The translations under genes were made by a program, and so were the position numbers. This document shows, piece by piece, positions 11,064 to 21,475 of a stretch of DNA of 64,000 nucleotides (position 1 is its first letter; the number at the start of each line of letters is the position of its first letter). Source of the DNA: Capra hircus (Eukaryota > Chordata > Mammalia > Artiodactyla > Bovidae). The notes under the pieces are model-generated. The model had not been told where the DNA came from, searched no databases, and saw nothing but the letters and a program-made list of their open reading frames with translations. The stretch is from positions 75,471,713 to 75,535,712 of the forward strand of contig NC_030816.1 of assembly GCF_001704415.2 (NCBI RefSeq), read 5' to 3'.

Positions 11064-11519
11064 TCACTCAGTCGTGTTCAACTCTGCAACCCCACGAGTC
11101 GCAGCACGCCCAGCCTCCCTGTCCATCACCAACTCCCGGAGTTCACTCAGACTCATGTCCATCAAGTCCGTGATGCCATCCAGCCATCTCATCCTTTGTC
11201 GTCCCCTTCTCCTCCTGCCCCCAATCCCTCCCAGCATCAGAGTCTTTTCCAATGAGTCAACTCTTCGCATGAGGTGGCCAAAGTACTGGAGATTCAGCTT
11301 CAGCATCATTCCTTCCAAAGAAATCCCAAGGCTGATCTCCTTCAGAATGGACTGGGTGGATCTCCTTGCAGTCCAAGGGACTCTCAAGAGTCTTCTCCAA
11401 TACCACAGCTCAAAAGCATCAATTCTTCGGTGCTCAGCCTTCTTCACAGTCCAACTCTCACATCCATACACGACTACTGGAAAAACCATAGCCTTGACTA
11501 AATGGACCTTAGTCAGCAA
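11064..11519 (-). pseudogene. BovB C-terminal fragment
   Basis: A 151-codon minus-strand open stretch covers the last part of the BovB protein (GCESWTVKKAEHRRIDAFEL block, then the Arg-rich GRRRRGRQRMRWLDG). No catalytic motif is included. The antisense strand (11074-11643) is open for longer, 189 codons, and crosses into the LTR. Confidence 0.82.
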
Positions 11520-11552
11520 AGTAATGTCTCTGCTTTTGAATATGCTATCTAG

Positions 11553-11558
11553 GTTGGT
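11553..11558. repeat. Left TSD of solo LTR
   Basis: gttggt immediately precedes the TGCC terminus of the LTR and is repeated at 12855-12860. Six bases is the usual TSD length of class II (ERVK/betaretrovirus-like) elements. Confidence 0.9.
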
Positions 11559-11626
11559 TGCCGGGGTCCAGCCCTGGTGGATCCAGGGAATTCGAAGGGT
11601 GGACGGCGCTGGCGTGGAAAGACTTG

Positions 11627-11637
11627 TTTATTTATTA
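11627..11637 (-). terminator. Poly(A) signal near LTR 3' end
   Basis: gtttatttatt on the plus strand gives overlapping AATAAA hexamers on the minus strand, about 70 bases from the LTR 3' terminus. It could act as a polyadenylation signal for minus-strand transcripts; use is untested. Confidence 0.45.
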
Positions 11638-12046
11638 ATATAAGATTAGATTAGTAAAGTATAGTGTAGTAAGAAGATTAAGTGGAGGAAGAGGGCTGAA
11701 TAGCTTGGTTTACGCGGAAGGCCAATAAAATTCCAGACAAGGAATTTGCACCATCTACGTTGGGCCACCGGCGCCCGCTTGAATATCTAAGGGTGCCTCG
11801 CCTTAAGCTCCCTTTCGTGCGGGTCTTAACAGCCAGGGCAAGTAAGTAGACCTGGCGAGCCTCCGCGCCCCAGGTGGAGATTCAGCCTGAAGTTAAAGTA
11901 AAGAGCAGAGAGAGGGAAAGGGAGAGAAGAAGAAAGAGAGAGAAAGACATGGGGGGAGCCAGAGTCCCAAGAAACCAGGCCGAGAGACTAGTTCGAGAAA
12001 CTGGTCCGAGAAACTGGCCCCCGGCCCCTGGCCTCTGGCCCCATCC

Positions 12047-12071
12047 TTTATTGTTCAGAAGGCCTTTTATA
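12047..12071 (-). promoter_or_regulatory. LTR TATA box with nearby AATAAA
   Basis: Reading the minus strand, TATAAAA at 12071-12065 is followed within 20 bases by AATAAA (12052-12047), an arrangement seen in retroviral LTRs where U3 meets R. This marks the likely promoter and its minus-strand direction. A purine-rich tract at about 11896-11950 (plus strand) would lie in the downstream U5-side region. Confidence 0.6.
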
Positions 12072-12854
12072 CTTTTGATAAAACATGGAGATCAATGGGT
12101 AACACAAAATTATGTAGCGTTCGCAGCCCAGACTCTTTCTGTACATCATTTTGTATACAAAAGGTCTCAGGTGATTTACATTATCTTCTGGCCAAGAAGC
12201 TTGTTAACACTTTTTGGCTCTCTTCCTTAAAGAATGTTAATTTCGTTTCCCCTGAAGTGTTTTTCTTTAATCTGCATCTCCTTAACGCATTAAAGTTACG
12301 TCTCTATAGAACAAAGGTGCAGTGGGATATAACAAAGAAGGTACTTAACTCAAAGATCTAATGTTGCTAATACCAGGTCTACTACTTGTTTTTCTATATA
12401 CCAACTGTATCTAAAAATAAAGGATATGAAAATTTGGCAGCAAGCATTGACTCAACAAATGAAACTTTTAATCAGTCCTATTCTAAAGATTTTGACTCTT
12501 CGGAAGCCCCTACATTCCTAGGATGTTTTAAGCTTCCTGTGCCTCCTGTGGTCAGGAGGCCTCAAACAATCACATGCGCAGCTGTACGAGTCCTGCAGGC
12601 AGGCTAGAAAGCCATCAGAGGGTTTTTGGATTGAAACACTCTTTCAAATGCAGAAGACTGAAGCCCTGAATTGACTTTTTCCAGAAAATGTCAGAAGAGT
12701 GGAAAAGCAGAGCACAAAAGCCGGCAGATTTTTGTTGGGGTACATGCTTAGGAATTTCCAGAGGGGTCCCTGAAGTCTGAGCACGCCTTGCGTATGTCAG
12801 CTTCCTTCCTCATGACCTTGTCACGGGCGGGCTTCCTCACACTGGCTCCCGGCA

Positions 12855-12860
12855 GTTGGT
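12855..12860. repeat. Right TSD of solo LTR
   Basis: gttggt directly follows the CCGGCA terminus and matches 11553-11558 exactly; the BovB sequence resumes with this hexamer. Confidence 0.9.
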
Positions 12861-13241
12861 CATAACTTTTCTTCCAAGGAGTAAGCGTCTTTTAATTTCA
12901 TGGCTACAGTCACCATCTGCAGTGATTTTGGAGCCCCCCAAAATAAAGTCTGACACTGTTTCCACTGTTTCCCCATCTATTTCCCATGAAATGACGGGAC
13001 CGGATGCCATGATCTTCGTTTTCTGAATGTTGAGCTTTAGGCCAACTTTTTCACTCTCCTTTTTCACTTTCATCAAGAGGCTTTTTAGCTCCTCTTCACT
13101 CTCTACCATAAGGGTGGTGTCATCTGCATATCTGTGGTTATCGATATTTCTCCTGGCAATCTTGATTCCAGCTCGTGCTTCTTCCAGTCTAGCGTTTCTC
13201 ATGAGGTACTCTGCATAGAAGTTAAATAAGCAGGGTGACAA
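12861..13241 (-). pseudogene. BovB RT fragment with YADD
   Basis: The minus-strand open stretch ending in the LTR encodes the part of RT with YADD (residues 38-41 of the 12837-13241 frame) and SEEELKSLL. The LTR insertion removes its C-terminal continuation, and a frame change separates it from the upstream RT piece. Confidence 0.82.
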
Positions 13242-13277
13242 TATACAGCCTTGACATACACCTTTTCCTATTTGAAA

Positions 13278-13850
13278 TCAGTCTATTGTTTCATGTCCAG
13301 TTCTAACTGCTGCTTCCTGACCTGCATACAGATTTCTCAAGAGGTAGGTCACGTGGTCTGGTATTCCCAGCTCTCTCAGAATTTTCCACAGTTTATTGTG
13401 ATCCACACAGTCAAAGGCTTTGGCATAATCAATAAAGCAGAAATAGATGTTTTTCTGGAACTGTCTTGCTTTTTCCATGATCCAGTGGATGTTGGCAATT
13501 TGATCTCTGGTTCCTCTGCCTTTTCTAAAACCAGCTTGAACATCAGGAAGTTCATGGTTCACGTATTGCTGAAGCCTGGCTTGGAGAATTTTGAGCATTA
13601 CTTTACTAGCATGTGAGATGAGTGCAATTGTGTGGTAGTTTGAGCATTCTTTGGCATTGCCTTTCTTTGGGATTGGAATGAAAACTGACCTTTTCCAATC
13701 CTGTGGCCATTGCTGAGTTTTCCAAATTTGCTGGCATATTGAGTGCAGCACTTTCACAACAACATCTTTCAGGATTTGAAATAGCTCAACTGAATTTCCA
13801 CCACCTCCACTAGCTTTATTCGTAGTGATGCTTCCTAAGGCCCACTTGAC
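13278..13850 (-). pseudogene. BovB RT fingers/palm fragment
   Basis: About 190 minus-strand codons cover the N-terminal half of the RT: NKASGGGGNSVELFQ, WKRSVFIPIPKKGN, QAGFRKGRGTRDQ and motif A (DYAKAFDCVDH), with the motif A aspartate intact. This is one of the longer RT stretches in the window, but its start is truncated and the downstream YADD piece is out of frame. Confidence 0.85.
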
Positions 13851-13902
13851 GCTCATTACCACATGTTAAATAGATAGCCAGTGGGAGTTTTCTGTGTAAT
13901 CC

Positions 13903-14070
13903 AAAGCTCAACCCAGTGCTTTGTGACAACCTAAAGGGGTAGGATGGGGAGGGAGGGAGGAAGGAGGTTCATATGTATACCTATGGCTGATCATGTTGAT
14001 GTATAGCACAATATTGTAAAGCGTTTCTCCTCCGATTAAAAATAGAATAAAAATCTTTTTTATTGTTTTA
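13903..14070 (+). mobile_element. L1 3' UTR fragment
   Basis: acctaaaggggtaggatggg, catatgtatacctatggctg, then gatgtatagcac and aatattgtaaag match the 3' end of ruminant/artiodactyl L1 copies, ending in an A-rich stretch. Confidence 0.8.
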
Positions 14071-14311
14071 AAAACAACAGCAAAAAAAAACTGAGACCTA
14101 GGCTCTCCTCTCCGACTTCCCCTCCTTCTACCTCCTGACCAAATCTCGTTCTTTCCATATGACCCCTTCTCCTCGAAAATGTAAGTAATAACATTTTCAT
14201 CAGTGCTTCTGACCAATCTCTCATCACTCGGTCTCCTAAATAAAAATACTACAAGTACAAAAGAGAGTTGTCCTTAAATCCAAAGAAGTGTCCTCTCTGC
14301 TGTAATAGAAA

Positions 14312-14505
14312 TGTTCTAGAATTCTCACTGTTCTGCCCAGTAGTCATTAGCCACCTCTGCTATCGTGCACTTGAGATGTGGTTAGCACAACTAAGAAACT
14401 GAATTTTAAACTTCATTTAAATTTAAGTAACTATATGTGGCTCATGGCTACTGTGTTAAACAGCATATATCTGTGGCATGCTAGAAAAGAAACAGCTAGC
14501 AGGGA
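14312..14505 (+). mobile_element. MER5A-like hAT element plus shared flank, copy 1
   Basis: tagtcattagccacctctgc, cacttgagatgtggttagca and ctatatgtggctcatggcta are MER5A hallmarks (non-autonomous hAT-Charlie). The match to the copy at 15875-16083 continues past the element into gaaaagaaacagctagcagg, which is not part of the MER5A I know. Confidence 0.75.
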
Positions 14506-14514
14506 ATAAGAGAA

Positions 14515-14755
14515 GGGAATAAGACACACTGGGGGTCAGGGGCACCTGAAGGAGGCAGAAATTGTGGTTACATTGCCACAACCAACGTTCTGGGATCCGC
14601 CAAAAGCAGGAAGAACCTTCAGAGGGAGTACCTCGAAAGGAACACCTCGAGTTCAGACTTCTGCTCTCCAGAACTATAAGACAATAAACTTCTGTTTTCT
14701 TAAGCTACCAAGTGTATAGTGGTTTGTTACAACGGCCACAGGAAACTAACACAGC
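14515..14755 (+). mobile_element. MLT1-like MaLR LTR, 3' half
   Basis: ctctccagaactataagaca, ataaacttctgttttcttaa and the terminal caggaaactaacacag match the 3' end of an MLT1-type LTR. The 5' half is missing. Confidence 0.78.
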
Positions 14756-14992
14756 ATCTTATCCAGAGGCGTTTCTAAAAATTTTATCTTGTTTTTTCTT
14801 GTCTTAAAAGAGGGTTGCTATCACCAGTTTTAGAGACTAAAAATCACCAGTGTACAGCAGTTCGATCTTGTTCTATGTGGAATTACTACAAAGAAAAGTT
14901 TCTCCCACTGAGCTAGAAGAAGATATAATAAAACTTCTTTCCCGGGGGGGTTGGGTGGGGGAGAGAAATAGCTTTAAAAATCACTCTCTTCA

Positions 14993-15358
14993 GGGCTTCC
15001 CTGGTGGCCCAGTGGTAAAGAGCCCGCCTGCCAATGCAGGAGACGTGGCTGCAATCCCTGGTTTGGGGGCTTCCATAAGCTGGGGAACAACTAAGCCTGC
15101 GTGCCTCAACCGTGGAGCTTGTGCTCTAGAGCCTGGGAACTTAATTTAGTTGAGCCCTGGGCTCAACTACTGAGCCCATGGGCCATAGCTACTGAAGCCC
15201 ACGCTCAATAAATCCTGTGCTCTGCAACAAAAATGCCACCGCAGGGAGAGCCCGAGCACCACAGCTAGAGAGTAGCCCCTGCTCACCGCAGCTAGAAATA
15301 GCCTGCGCAGCGATGAAGACCCCCAGAGCCAAAAGTAAGCAAATAAATACAAATTTTA
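14993..15358 (+). mobile_element. CHR-type SINE, long form
   Basis: gggcttccctggtggcccag head, then the long CHR body (gagagtagcccctgctcacc; gcagcgatgaagaccc) and an aaataaatacaaatttt tail. The central body is partly expanded. An imperfect TSD is suggested by aatcactctctt and aagcgactcttctt. Confidence 0.88.
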
Positions 15359-15487
15359 AAGCGACTCTTCTTTAGGATTAGAAAGGGGTGGGGCACAGTT
15401 ATTAGGAAAAATAGGAGGGTTGGGGGTGGTGGACAATGTGCAGGTCCAGCTGAGGCTTAAAAATCTTTTTTAGCAGTAATAATACCT

Positions 15488-15645
15488 AAAATTCATTGAG
15501 CTGCTACTACGTGCTAAACATTATGCTAATCACTTTTTGGCATTGTCTCATTCCATCCTTCCAGTAATGTTATGAGTCCTATTACTGTCATTGTGTTACA
15601 GATGAGAAGTGTGAGGGGATACCTGAATACCCTGTTGAATCGATT
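15488..15645 (-). mobile_element. MIR SINE
   Basis: gagctgctactacgtgctaa, ttatgctaatcac and ttacagatgagaagtgtgag match a reverse MIR core and flank (tactatgtgccaggcac...ttacagatgaggaaactg in the consensus). Old and diverged. Confidence 0.75.
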
Positions 15646-15874
15646 TTCCAGCTGTGTGGCTCAGGCAGGCGTATAAATGAAAACAGGTAGAAGGTAGGAT
15701 TGATTTCATAGTTGTGCCGCTGCTAGTTGGGAGAAAGGAAAGGACCAGGAAGTTAAAAAAACCTTAAAGATTTTCATTTCATTTACTCAACAAATTGCAT
15801 AAACTTGTTGAAAATTGAAAAAACAATTCAAAGGACATCTCAGGAGATGTAGAATGGTGCTGTCCATCCATCGT

Positions 15875-16083
15875 TCAGCTGTGATGCAAATATTCTAGAA
15901 TTTGCACTGTTTAATCCAGTAGCCATTAGCCACCTGTGCTATTGTGCACTTGAGATGTGGTTAGCATGACTAAGAAACTGAATTTTAAACTTTATTGAAA
16001 TTTGAATAACCGTATGTGACTCATGGCTACAGCATTGAATAGCATAGATCTGTGGCGTCCTGGAAAAGAAACAGCTAGCAGGG
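15875..16083 (+). mobile_element. MER5A-like hAT element plus shared flank, copy 2
   Basis: Second copy of the 14312-14505 sequence (gtagccattagccacctgtg; cacttgagatgtggttagca; gaaaagaaacagctagcagg). The identical last 20 bases lie outside the MER5A body. Confidence 0.75.
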
Positions 16084-16554
16084 AGCTGGAGAGATGGGTA
16101 GAGGGAGGGACCAGAGGGGTTGTCAGCAGATTTGATGGGCATGTGGAGTGAGGGAGCTGAAAGGACCTGGGAGGGTGGTGTCAGAGAGGGAGATAGCAGC
16201 TTTTGAGATTTCAGAGGGGCATCGAGCTTTCGTGTGGTTGCCAAACTCCAAACTGCATCCAGGGGGGCAGATCACAGAGCTAAAGAGACACAGAGGTGAC
16301 GATCTTGGCTTTAGAGGGTGTCAAAGATGTGATGGGTTTGGGTGTGGAATAAGCTGTCCACACTCCATGGAAATCATCCAGTATGATTCAAATGGACATG
16401 GAGAGGAAATCTGAGGAGGACTGTCAAAGCCCGGTGTATAGGAGGCAATGATCCCCGTAGACAGAGCGAGAGGAGAAGAGCTGATGGCAGGGGTAGGGAG
16501 ACAAAGAGGACATAGCAGAACTAGAAAATTCAGCAAGTGGATGGTGGGATGTAG
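16084..16554. other. Purine-rich stretch, no gene seen
   Basis: A G/A-rich strand with short open frames and no recognised domain. It may be a badly decayed old repeat; I cannot name it. Confidence 0.35.
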
Positions 16555-16978
16555 GGTATGTTTTGGGTAGAATCGTGTCCCCCAGCATTCACATGTTGAA
16601 GCACTAACAGCCGCTCCCCTACACTTCAGAATGTGACCCTATTTGAAGACGAGCCTTCAGAGAGGTAATCAAATTAAAACGTGGTCCTAAGGGTGGACTC
16701 TAATCCAGTAAGACTAGTGTCCCTATGAAATGGGATTATTTGGAGACAGATGTATGCAAAGGAAACCAACGTGAAGAGACGCAGGAAGAAGACACCTATC
16801 CCCAAGCCCAGGAGAGGCGCCTGAAACAGATCCTTCCCTCCCAGCCTCAGAAGGGGCCAGACCTGCCAACAGCTTCGTCTCAGGCTTCCAGCCTCCAGAA
16901 CTGTGAGACCACACATTTCTGCTGCTAAAGTTACCCATTTATGACAATTTGCCAAGATAGCCCCAGCAAACTAATACA
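16555..16978 (+). mobile_element. MLT1-like MaLR LTR, nearly complete
   Basis: From tttgggtagaatcgtgtccc and acttcagaatgtgaccctat, through cagcctccagaactgtgaga, to the terminus agcaaactaatacag. About 424 bases, close to full length for an MLT1-type LTR, with no internal MaLR sequence adjacent, so a solo LTR. Confidence 0.85.
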
Positions 16979-17057
16979 GAGAGCCACAGAGCACTCTTCT
17001 GTCTAACTGGGATGCTCCCAGAAGCTTGGGGCTCCTACCAGGGTTAGAAGAATTAGC

Positions 17058-17300
17058 TTGATCTCCCAATTGGAGATTGGGATTGACATATACACACTAC
17101 TGTATAGAAAACACAAAACTAATAAGAACCTACTGCTGAGCACAGAGAACTCTACTCAATACTCTGTAGTGGCTTATATGGGAAAAGAATCTTTAAAAGA
17201 GTGGATATATGTGTATGTATACCTGATTCATTTTGCTGTACACCTGAAACTGACCCAAAACTGTAAATCCACTACACAAATTTTAAAAAACAGAGAATTA
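17058..17300 (+). mobile_element. L1 3' UTR fragment
   Basis: gggattgacatatacacact, gagaactctactcaatactc, gctgtacacctgaaactgac and an A-rich end match the L1 3' UTR. The 17058 open frame inside it is not a gene. Confidence 0.87.
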
Positions 17301-18424
17301 GTTTGAGGGGAGAAATTGATCTGGTTCTCACACTGAGATCTTTTCCTCTTTTACTCCTCCTGGGAAATAAAGGCTTGTTTGCAACCAGCCAGCCTTTCAG
17401 CAATGAAGGGAGTGGGGAGAGGAGACATCAAAGTAGAAAATCGCACGCTGTCTTATTTGCACGACAAGCTGTGTACATCAATCCTACCCTCCCGAGGGCC
17501 AGAGAAGTAAATGGCCCCCGGTTGTCTTTGGAGAGGGTTGAGTACGTAACTGGGGGAGGATTTATCCATTTGGTCCAGGAACACCCTGAATACCAGTGTC
17601 TAGGCAGATACCTCTGGAGTTTTTATTGCTGTAACCTCAACTGCTTCACCAGGTTTCAAGCATGTGGATTTCCTCCCACTCTTCACTCCCTCCACTTTCT
17701 CCCACCACCATAGCCTACCCCAAGTCAGCCATGCTTTGTCTGGATCGTGGGCAAAGCAAATGAAGAAGGCCCAGATCTGGGGGTAAAACTCTTTTCTGTT
17801 TGCGTTCCTCACTCCCTCCCAGCCCTGCACTTCTCTCTTCCAGCCTTTTGCATCTCCTCTTTAAGGGAGGGCTCCTGAGAGCTTAGAGACCACTTTCAGA
17901 TCCCAGAGGAGGACATCATAACAGCGAAGAACATTAGAACTCAATTCAATCACCTCTCAGAGAAACTGGAAGATTTAAAATCTGCATCAATGTGGCACCA
18001 GAAAACAGATTTTAGATGAACAGATCACTGCTTAGCGTCTTAGACCATTATTTTTTCATTGATTTTTCTGTAGTTAACATAACAGACCTCAAGGAGTTAT
18101 TGGAAAATTGATAAAGGGGATTAAAATGCACTTGGAAAATACAAAGTTCTATATGAATTACAATCATCCTTCTTAGCTGAGGTTGCTCCTCCATATCGGC
18201 TTTTATCCTCCCTGTCTTTCATCATTTCTCATATCTTTCACTGAATGCAGCTGACTATTCAATTCTGTGTTCTCTCTATCAACTTTTAAAGCATAGATAC
18301 TATGACTATACAGCTGAGTGAGTTTGTTTTGCAAAAGACTTACAGAACCTTTGGGAGTTCCTCTGCTTCCTTAGAATCCTCTGTGGGATGAGGGAGGGAA
18401 TAGATAGGTATAAATATGATGATG
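17301..18424. other. Single-copy stretch, no gene seen
   Basis: About 1.1 kb without a recognised repeat. A 136-codon plus-strand frame (17303-17713) starts beside the L1 tail, has no recognised domain and overlaps an antisense frame; I treat it as chance. Confidence 0.45.
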
Positions 18425-18608
18425 GGTAGTTGCTCATCGTGTTCTACTCTTTGTGACCCCATGGACTATAGCCGACGGGATTTTCCAGGCAAGAATACTG
18501 GAGTAGGTTGCCATTCCCTTCTCCAGGGGATCTTCCTGACCCAAGAATCAAACCTAGGTCTCCAGCATTGCAGGCAGATACTTTACCATCTGAGCCATCA
18601 GGGAAGCC
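18425..18608 (-). mobile_element. Bov-tA SINE
   Basis: tactctttgtgaccccatgg, ttgccattcccttctccagg, gggatcttcctgaccc and the head gagccatcagggaagccc; reverse orientation, tail slightly truncated. Confidence 0.92.
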
Positions 18609-18987
18609 CAGATGTGGATATATGGCCCAATAATTTTTTTCATTTATGGAGACCTTGATTAAATAATCAGGAGACCAGGAGGGAGCACTCTCACATTCTG
18701 TGACAGTAGCAGAGCCCAGTGGGAAGAAGAAATATTCCTTTACTTTCCTAGCAAGGACTCACGCAATGAAGAGCCATGGGTCTTTGTTTACTCCAGCCCT
18801 CTCAACTTCCTGTCCCCTCTATAAAAGTTTCTCCTTCCCTTACCTTCGGTGGCTTGTCCATGGCTTACCATGGCTACAGACCCTGAATTGCAGTTCTCTT
18901 GCTGAACCTGCACAGACCCACTTCTGCTGGAGAAATACCTGGCAGTATTTGTTTGGGGTCAACAATATAAAAATATCAATATAGACA

Positions 18988-19137
18988 AAGGCTCAGCAAA
19001 CTTTTTCTCTAAATGTAAGCTTTGCAAGCCACATTCTCTGTCATGTATTTTTGTTCTTATTAAAACTCTCATAAATGTAGTAACCATTCTGAGCTCTCAG
19101 CCCAAAATAGTTTATAGGCCATAGTGTGCCAATCCTT
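18988..19137 (+). mobile_element. hAT-Charlie-type MER element
   Basis: caaaggctcagcaaactttt at the left and tagtgtgccaatccttg at the right are the degraded inverted ends of a common hAT MER element (ends related to cagcaaactttttctgtaaa). The internal part is deleted relative to longer relatives. Confidence 0.68.
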
Positions 19138-19576
19138 GAACTAGGACACCCAGATTAAAAAATTTCCCTGTATTTGGGGTTTCATAGAAAATGTCACCAA
19201 TGGTAAACATGTGTCGTGAGTGAGAAACAGGAAAATAGAAATGTTTAAAATGTGATACATAATAATAATCATGAATAATCTGATCTGAACTTCTTAGGGC
19301 CAATTTTTTTTAAAAGCAAATGCTTAAAATATTAAATGTTTAATATTTAGATATTCCAAAGTTCACTTTTAGCCTAGAGGGGAAAACCCCTTACTTGGCT
19401 TTTCTCATGTCAAATTGGAATTTTGCTTTCTTGTTTTCAAATGTATCTTTCTGCCATTTTCAAAGATAAAAATGGTCTTCATTGAAATTTCTTTCGTGAT
19501 TGACTGAGTTGAATCAATGAAGGACTATGATTCATCAAAACTTGTTTATTCAAAGCAGAAAGACTCAAAGCCCAGA

Positions 19577-19652
19577 ATCCCATGGACGGAGGAGCCTGGT
19601 GGGCTACAGTCCACGGGGTCCCAAAGAGTTGGACACGACTGAGTGACTAAAT
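19577..19652 (+). mobile_element. Bov-tA/Bov-A 3' fragment
   Basis: cagaatcccatggacggagg through gttggacacgactgagtgac; only the 3' third of a Bov SINE remains. Confidence 0.85.
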
Positions 19653-19734
19653 AAGGTCAATACTCATCAAATAGGCATGGAGTGACTACTGAGTGGCTAG
19701 TAATTCATTTAATAAGCAACATTCAAAGGATACA

Positions 19735-19900
19735 AAAGAAGCACAGGTAACTATATTCAATATCTTGTTATAAGCCATAATGGAAAAGATTATGAAAAAG
19801 AATGTATATAACTGAATCACTGCTGTACAGCAGAAATTAACACAACATTGTAAATCAACTATTCTTCAATAAAAAAATTTTTGAAAAAAAAAAAGATATG
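19735..19900 (+). mobile_element. L1 3' end with A tail
   Basis: ctatattcaatatcttgtta, cagcagaaattaacacaaca and ttgtaaatcaactattcttc are followed by AATAAA and an A-rich run: a short L1 3' terminus. Confidence 0.88.
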
Positions 19901-19944
19901 AAAGAATCAGTAATCAAAAGGCACAATGCTGGGTCACAACAGTA

Positions 19945-20288
19945 GAAAGTCAAATAGGGTCCCCCTGGCCTGGATTCATGTCCACCTGGAACACAGTTGT
20001 GTGACTTTATTTGGAAATAGGGTGTTTGCTGATGCAATCGAGTTAAAATGAGACTGTGCTGATGAGAGGGGTCTTTAATCCGATATGACTGGTGTGCAAA
20101 CACACAGGGAGAATACCTCATGACAGCGAAGACAAAGACTGGATGGGAGTAACGCATCTGCAGGCCAAGGAATGCCACGGACTGCCAGCTAGGAGAGGAA
20201 AAGAAGGATCCTCCCCTAAAACCTTCAGAGAGATGCTGGCCCCACTGACACACTGATATCCGGAGGCTGGAAGTCTGGAACCAAGGTG
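19945..20288 (+). mobile_element. MLT1-like MaLR LTR, 3' end missing
   Basis: gtgactttatttggaaatag, aatccgatatgactggtgtg, acacacagggagaatacctc and gcaggccaaggaatgccacg match an MLT1-type LTR in sense orientation; the usual 3' end is lost. Confidence 0.78.
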
Positions 20289-20690
20289 TGGGAAGTCATG
20301 CTCTCTCTCTCTCCTTCTCTCCCAGACTCTGTGGTGGAAGTAGAGGATTCCCTCCAGCTTCTGGGTTGTCAGCCATTAATGTCCCTGGGCTTGAAGCCAC
20401 ACAACTGCAATCTCTACCTTCACTGTCATGTAATGTTCTCCCTGTGTGTCTGCCTCTCCTCCCTCTTATAAGCACCCGTACTACTCCTGTGTGATGTCAT
20501 CTTAACTAATTAAAGCAACAACAACCCTCTTTCCAAATAAGGCTCCATCCTGAGGTTGCAGGAAAGAGTGACTTCAGGGGCGACACTCTTCCACCCAGTA
20601 CAGGTGGCAAATGTTACATGCAAGGAGAGTTCTGCAAAGGAAAGTGCGGAGAGTGAGAACCAGTGTACACACAGAGCTGTGGGAAACTCT
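20289..20690. other. Single-copy stretch, no gene seen
   Basis: Short overlapping open frames in two phases (20286-20494) without domains; nothing else recognised. Confidence 0.4.
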
Positions 20691-20895
20691 TCCGTGGAAG
20701 GGGAGAAAGGAGGATGTGGAGCCTACCCAGAGACCCGAGGAAGGGCGATCAGAGAGGCAGGAGGAGAAACAGGAGAGAGGGGTGTTCTGGAAACCAGAGA
20801 TATGGAGGGACAGGGAAGGGTTGACTTCAGTGAGAGCAGCTCTGTCAAGTGATGGGGCCAGAAATCAGCACAGTGGGTTGAAAAGCAAATAAAAG
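20691..20895 (+). repeat. Ancient mammalian repeat, fragment A
   Basis: gagaggggtgttctggaaac, gagagcagctctgtcaagtg and agcacagtgggttgaaa resemble a later segment of the same old dispersed repeat found at 61375-62400. I recognise the arrangement but cannot name the family. Confidence 0.4.
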
Positions 20896-21289
20896 GTCTT
20901 CTAGCTCCAATTGTGTTCGTGTTGTTGATATCCTGCCATCTGTTTTTCTTTGTATGAAATTTTTCCTATAATACGGTGCTAATAGTACTCACAGGGGGGA
21001 TTTAAGAGCTGTCCAGGATGTGTTTTCCCACATCACTGGCTGAGAGGTTAAGTGAACCTGGTCCCTCCTCTTCCCTGCACTCCATTCCCATAAAGCAACC
21101 TGACTCTTAATGCCTTGGGTATCACAAACACCAGGCCTATAAATGTGACCTGGGCAGAAAACACTAAAAGTAAGAAAAAGTGAATCTGGCCAGAACTTCT
21201 ATGTGGCAGGTGGAACTTCTACCCCTGAGCTACCACTTTGATTTACGAAAGTTTTAATCAAGTTCTTTTAACTCTATACTCAGATACCA
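20896..21289. other. Single-copy stretch, no gene seen
   Basis: No repeat, domain-bearing open frame or RNA gene recognised. Confidence 0.4.
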
Positions 21290-21475
21290 AAAAATTTTTT
21301 GCAATGTATAACACATGCTGAATTTTTATAGCTATTTTACAAATATCTTGTTTGACCCTCAACACACATTTTTTAATCCCTAGTATTATCTTCATCTAAA
21401 AGCTGAAAAATTGAAACTCCAGAGATAATGTGAAATTGCTCAGAGTGAAATGGCAGATCACTGGGGAAACTGAGA
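21290..21475 (-). mobile_element. Probable MIR SINE, diverged
   Basis: cttgtttgaccctcaacaca, ttatcttcatctaaaagctg and ctgagataaaagcctagatc resemble a strongly decayed reverse MIR. Confidence 0.45.

Larger units (their letters stand above)
11559..12854 (-). mobile_element. Solo ERVK-type LTR (BTLTR1-like)
   Basis: A 1296-bp segment bounded by TGCCGG at 11559 and CCGGCA at 12854, i.e. TG...CA ends with at least 6-bp inverted repeats, flanked by a 6-bp TSD. On the minus strand it carries a TATAAAA box (12071-12065), an AATAAA shortly after it, and another AATAAA near its 3' end. No gag, pol or env sequence lies beside it, so the internal region was lost by LTR-LTR recombination. Length, TSD and sequence resemble ruminant BTLTR1-type class II LTRs; the family name is from recognition, not a search. 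Confidence 0.88.
11051..13850 (-). mobile_element. BovB LINE interrupted by solo LTR
   Basis: Left part 11051-11558 starts with the complement of the tail (cagtcactcagtcgtgttca); the right part resumes at 12855 with gttggtcataacttttcttc and continues through the RT to 13850, where it is 5'-truncated. Without the 1296-bp LTR and one TSD copy, about 1.5 kb of contiguous BovB remains. The LTR is therefore younger than this BovB copy. Confidence 0.95.

Noticed and set aside
12095..12607. Short plus-strand frames (73-88 codons) within the LTR as accessory proteins
   Set aside because: They are antisense to the LTR's own promoter direction, have no recognisable domain and overlap in phase.
11559..12854. 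A full provirus
   Set aside because: Only LTR sequence is present; BovB resumes right after the terminus on both sides, with no internal viral genes.
17303..17713. A 136-codon plus-strand frame as a gene
   Set aside because: It begins at the end of an L1 3' UTR, shows no domain, and has an overlapping antisense frame.
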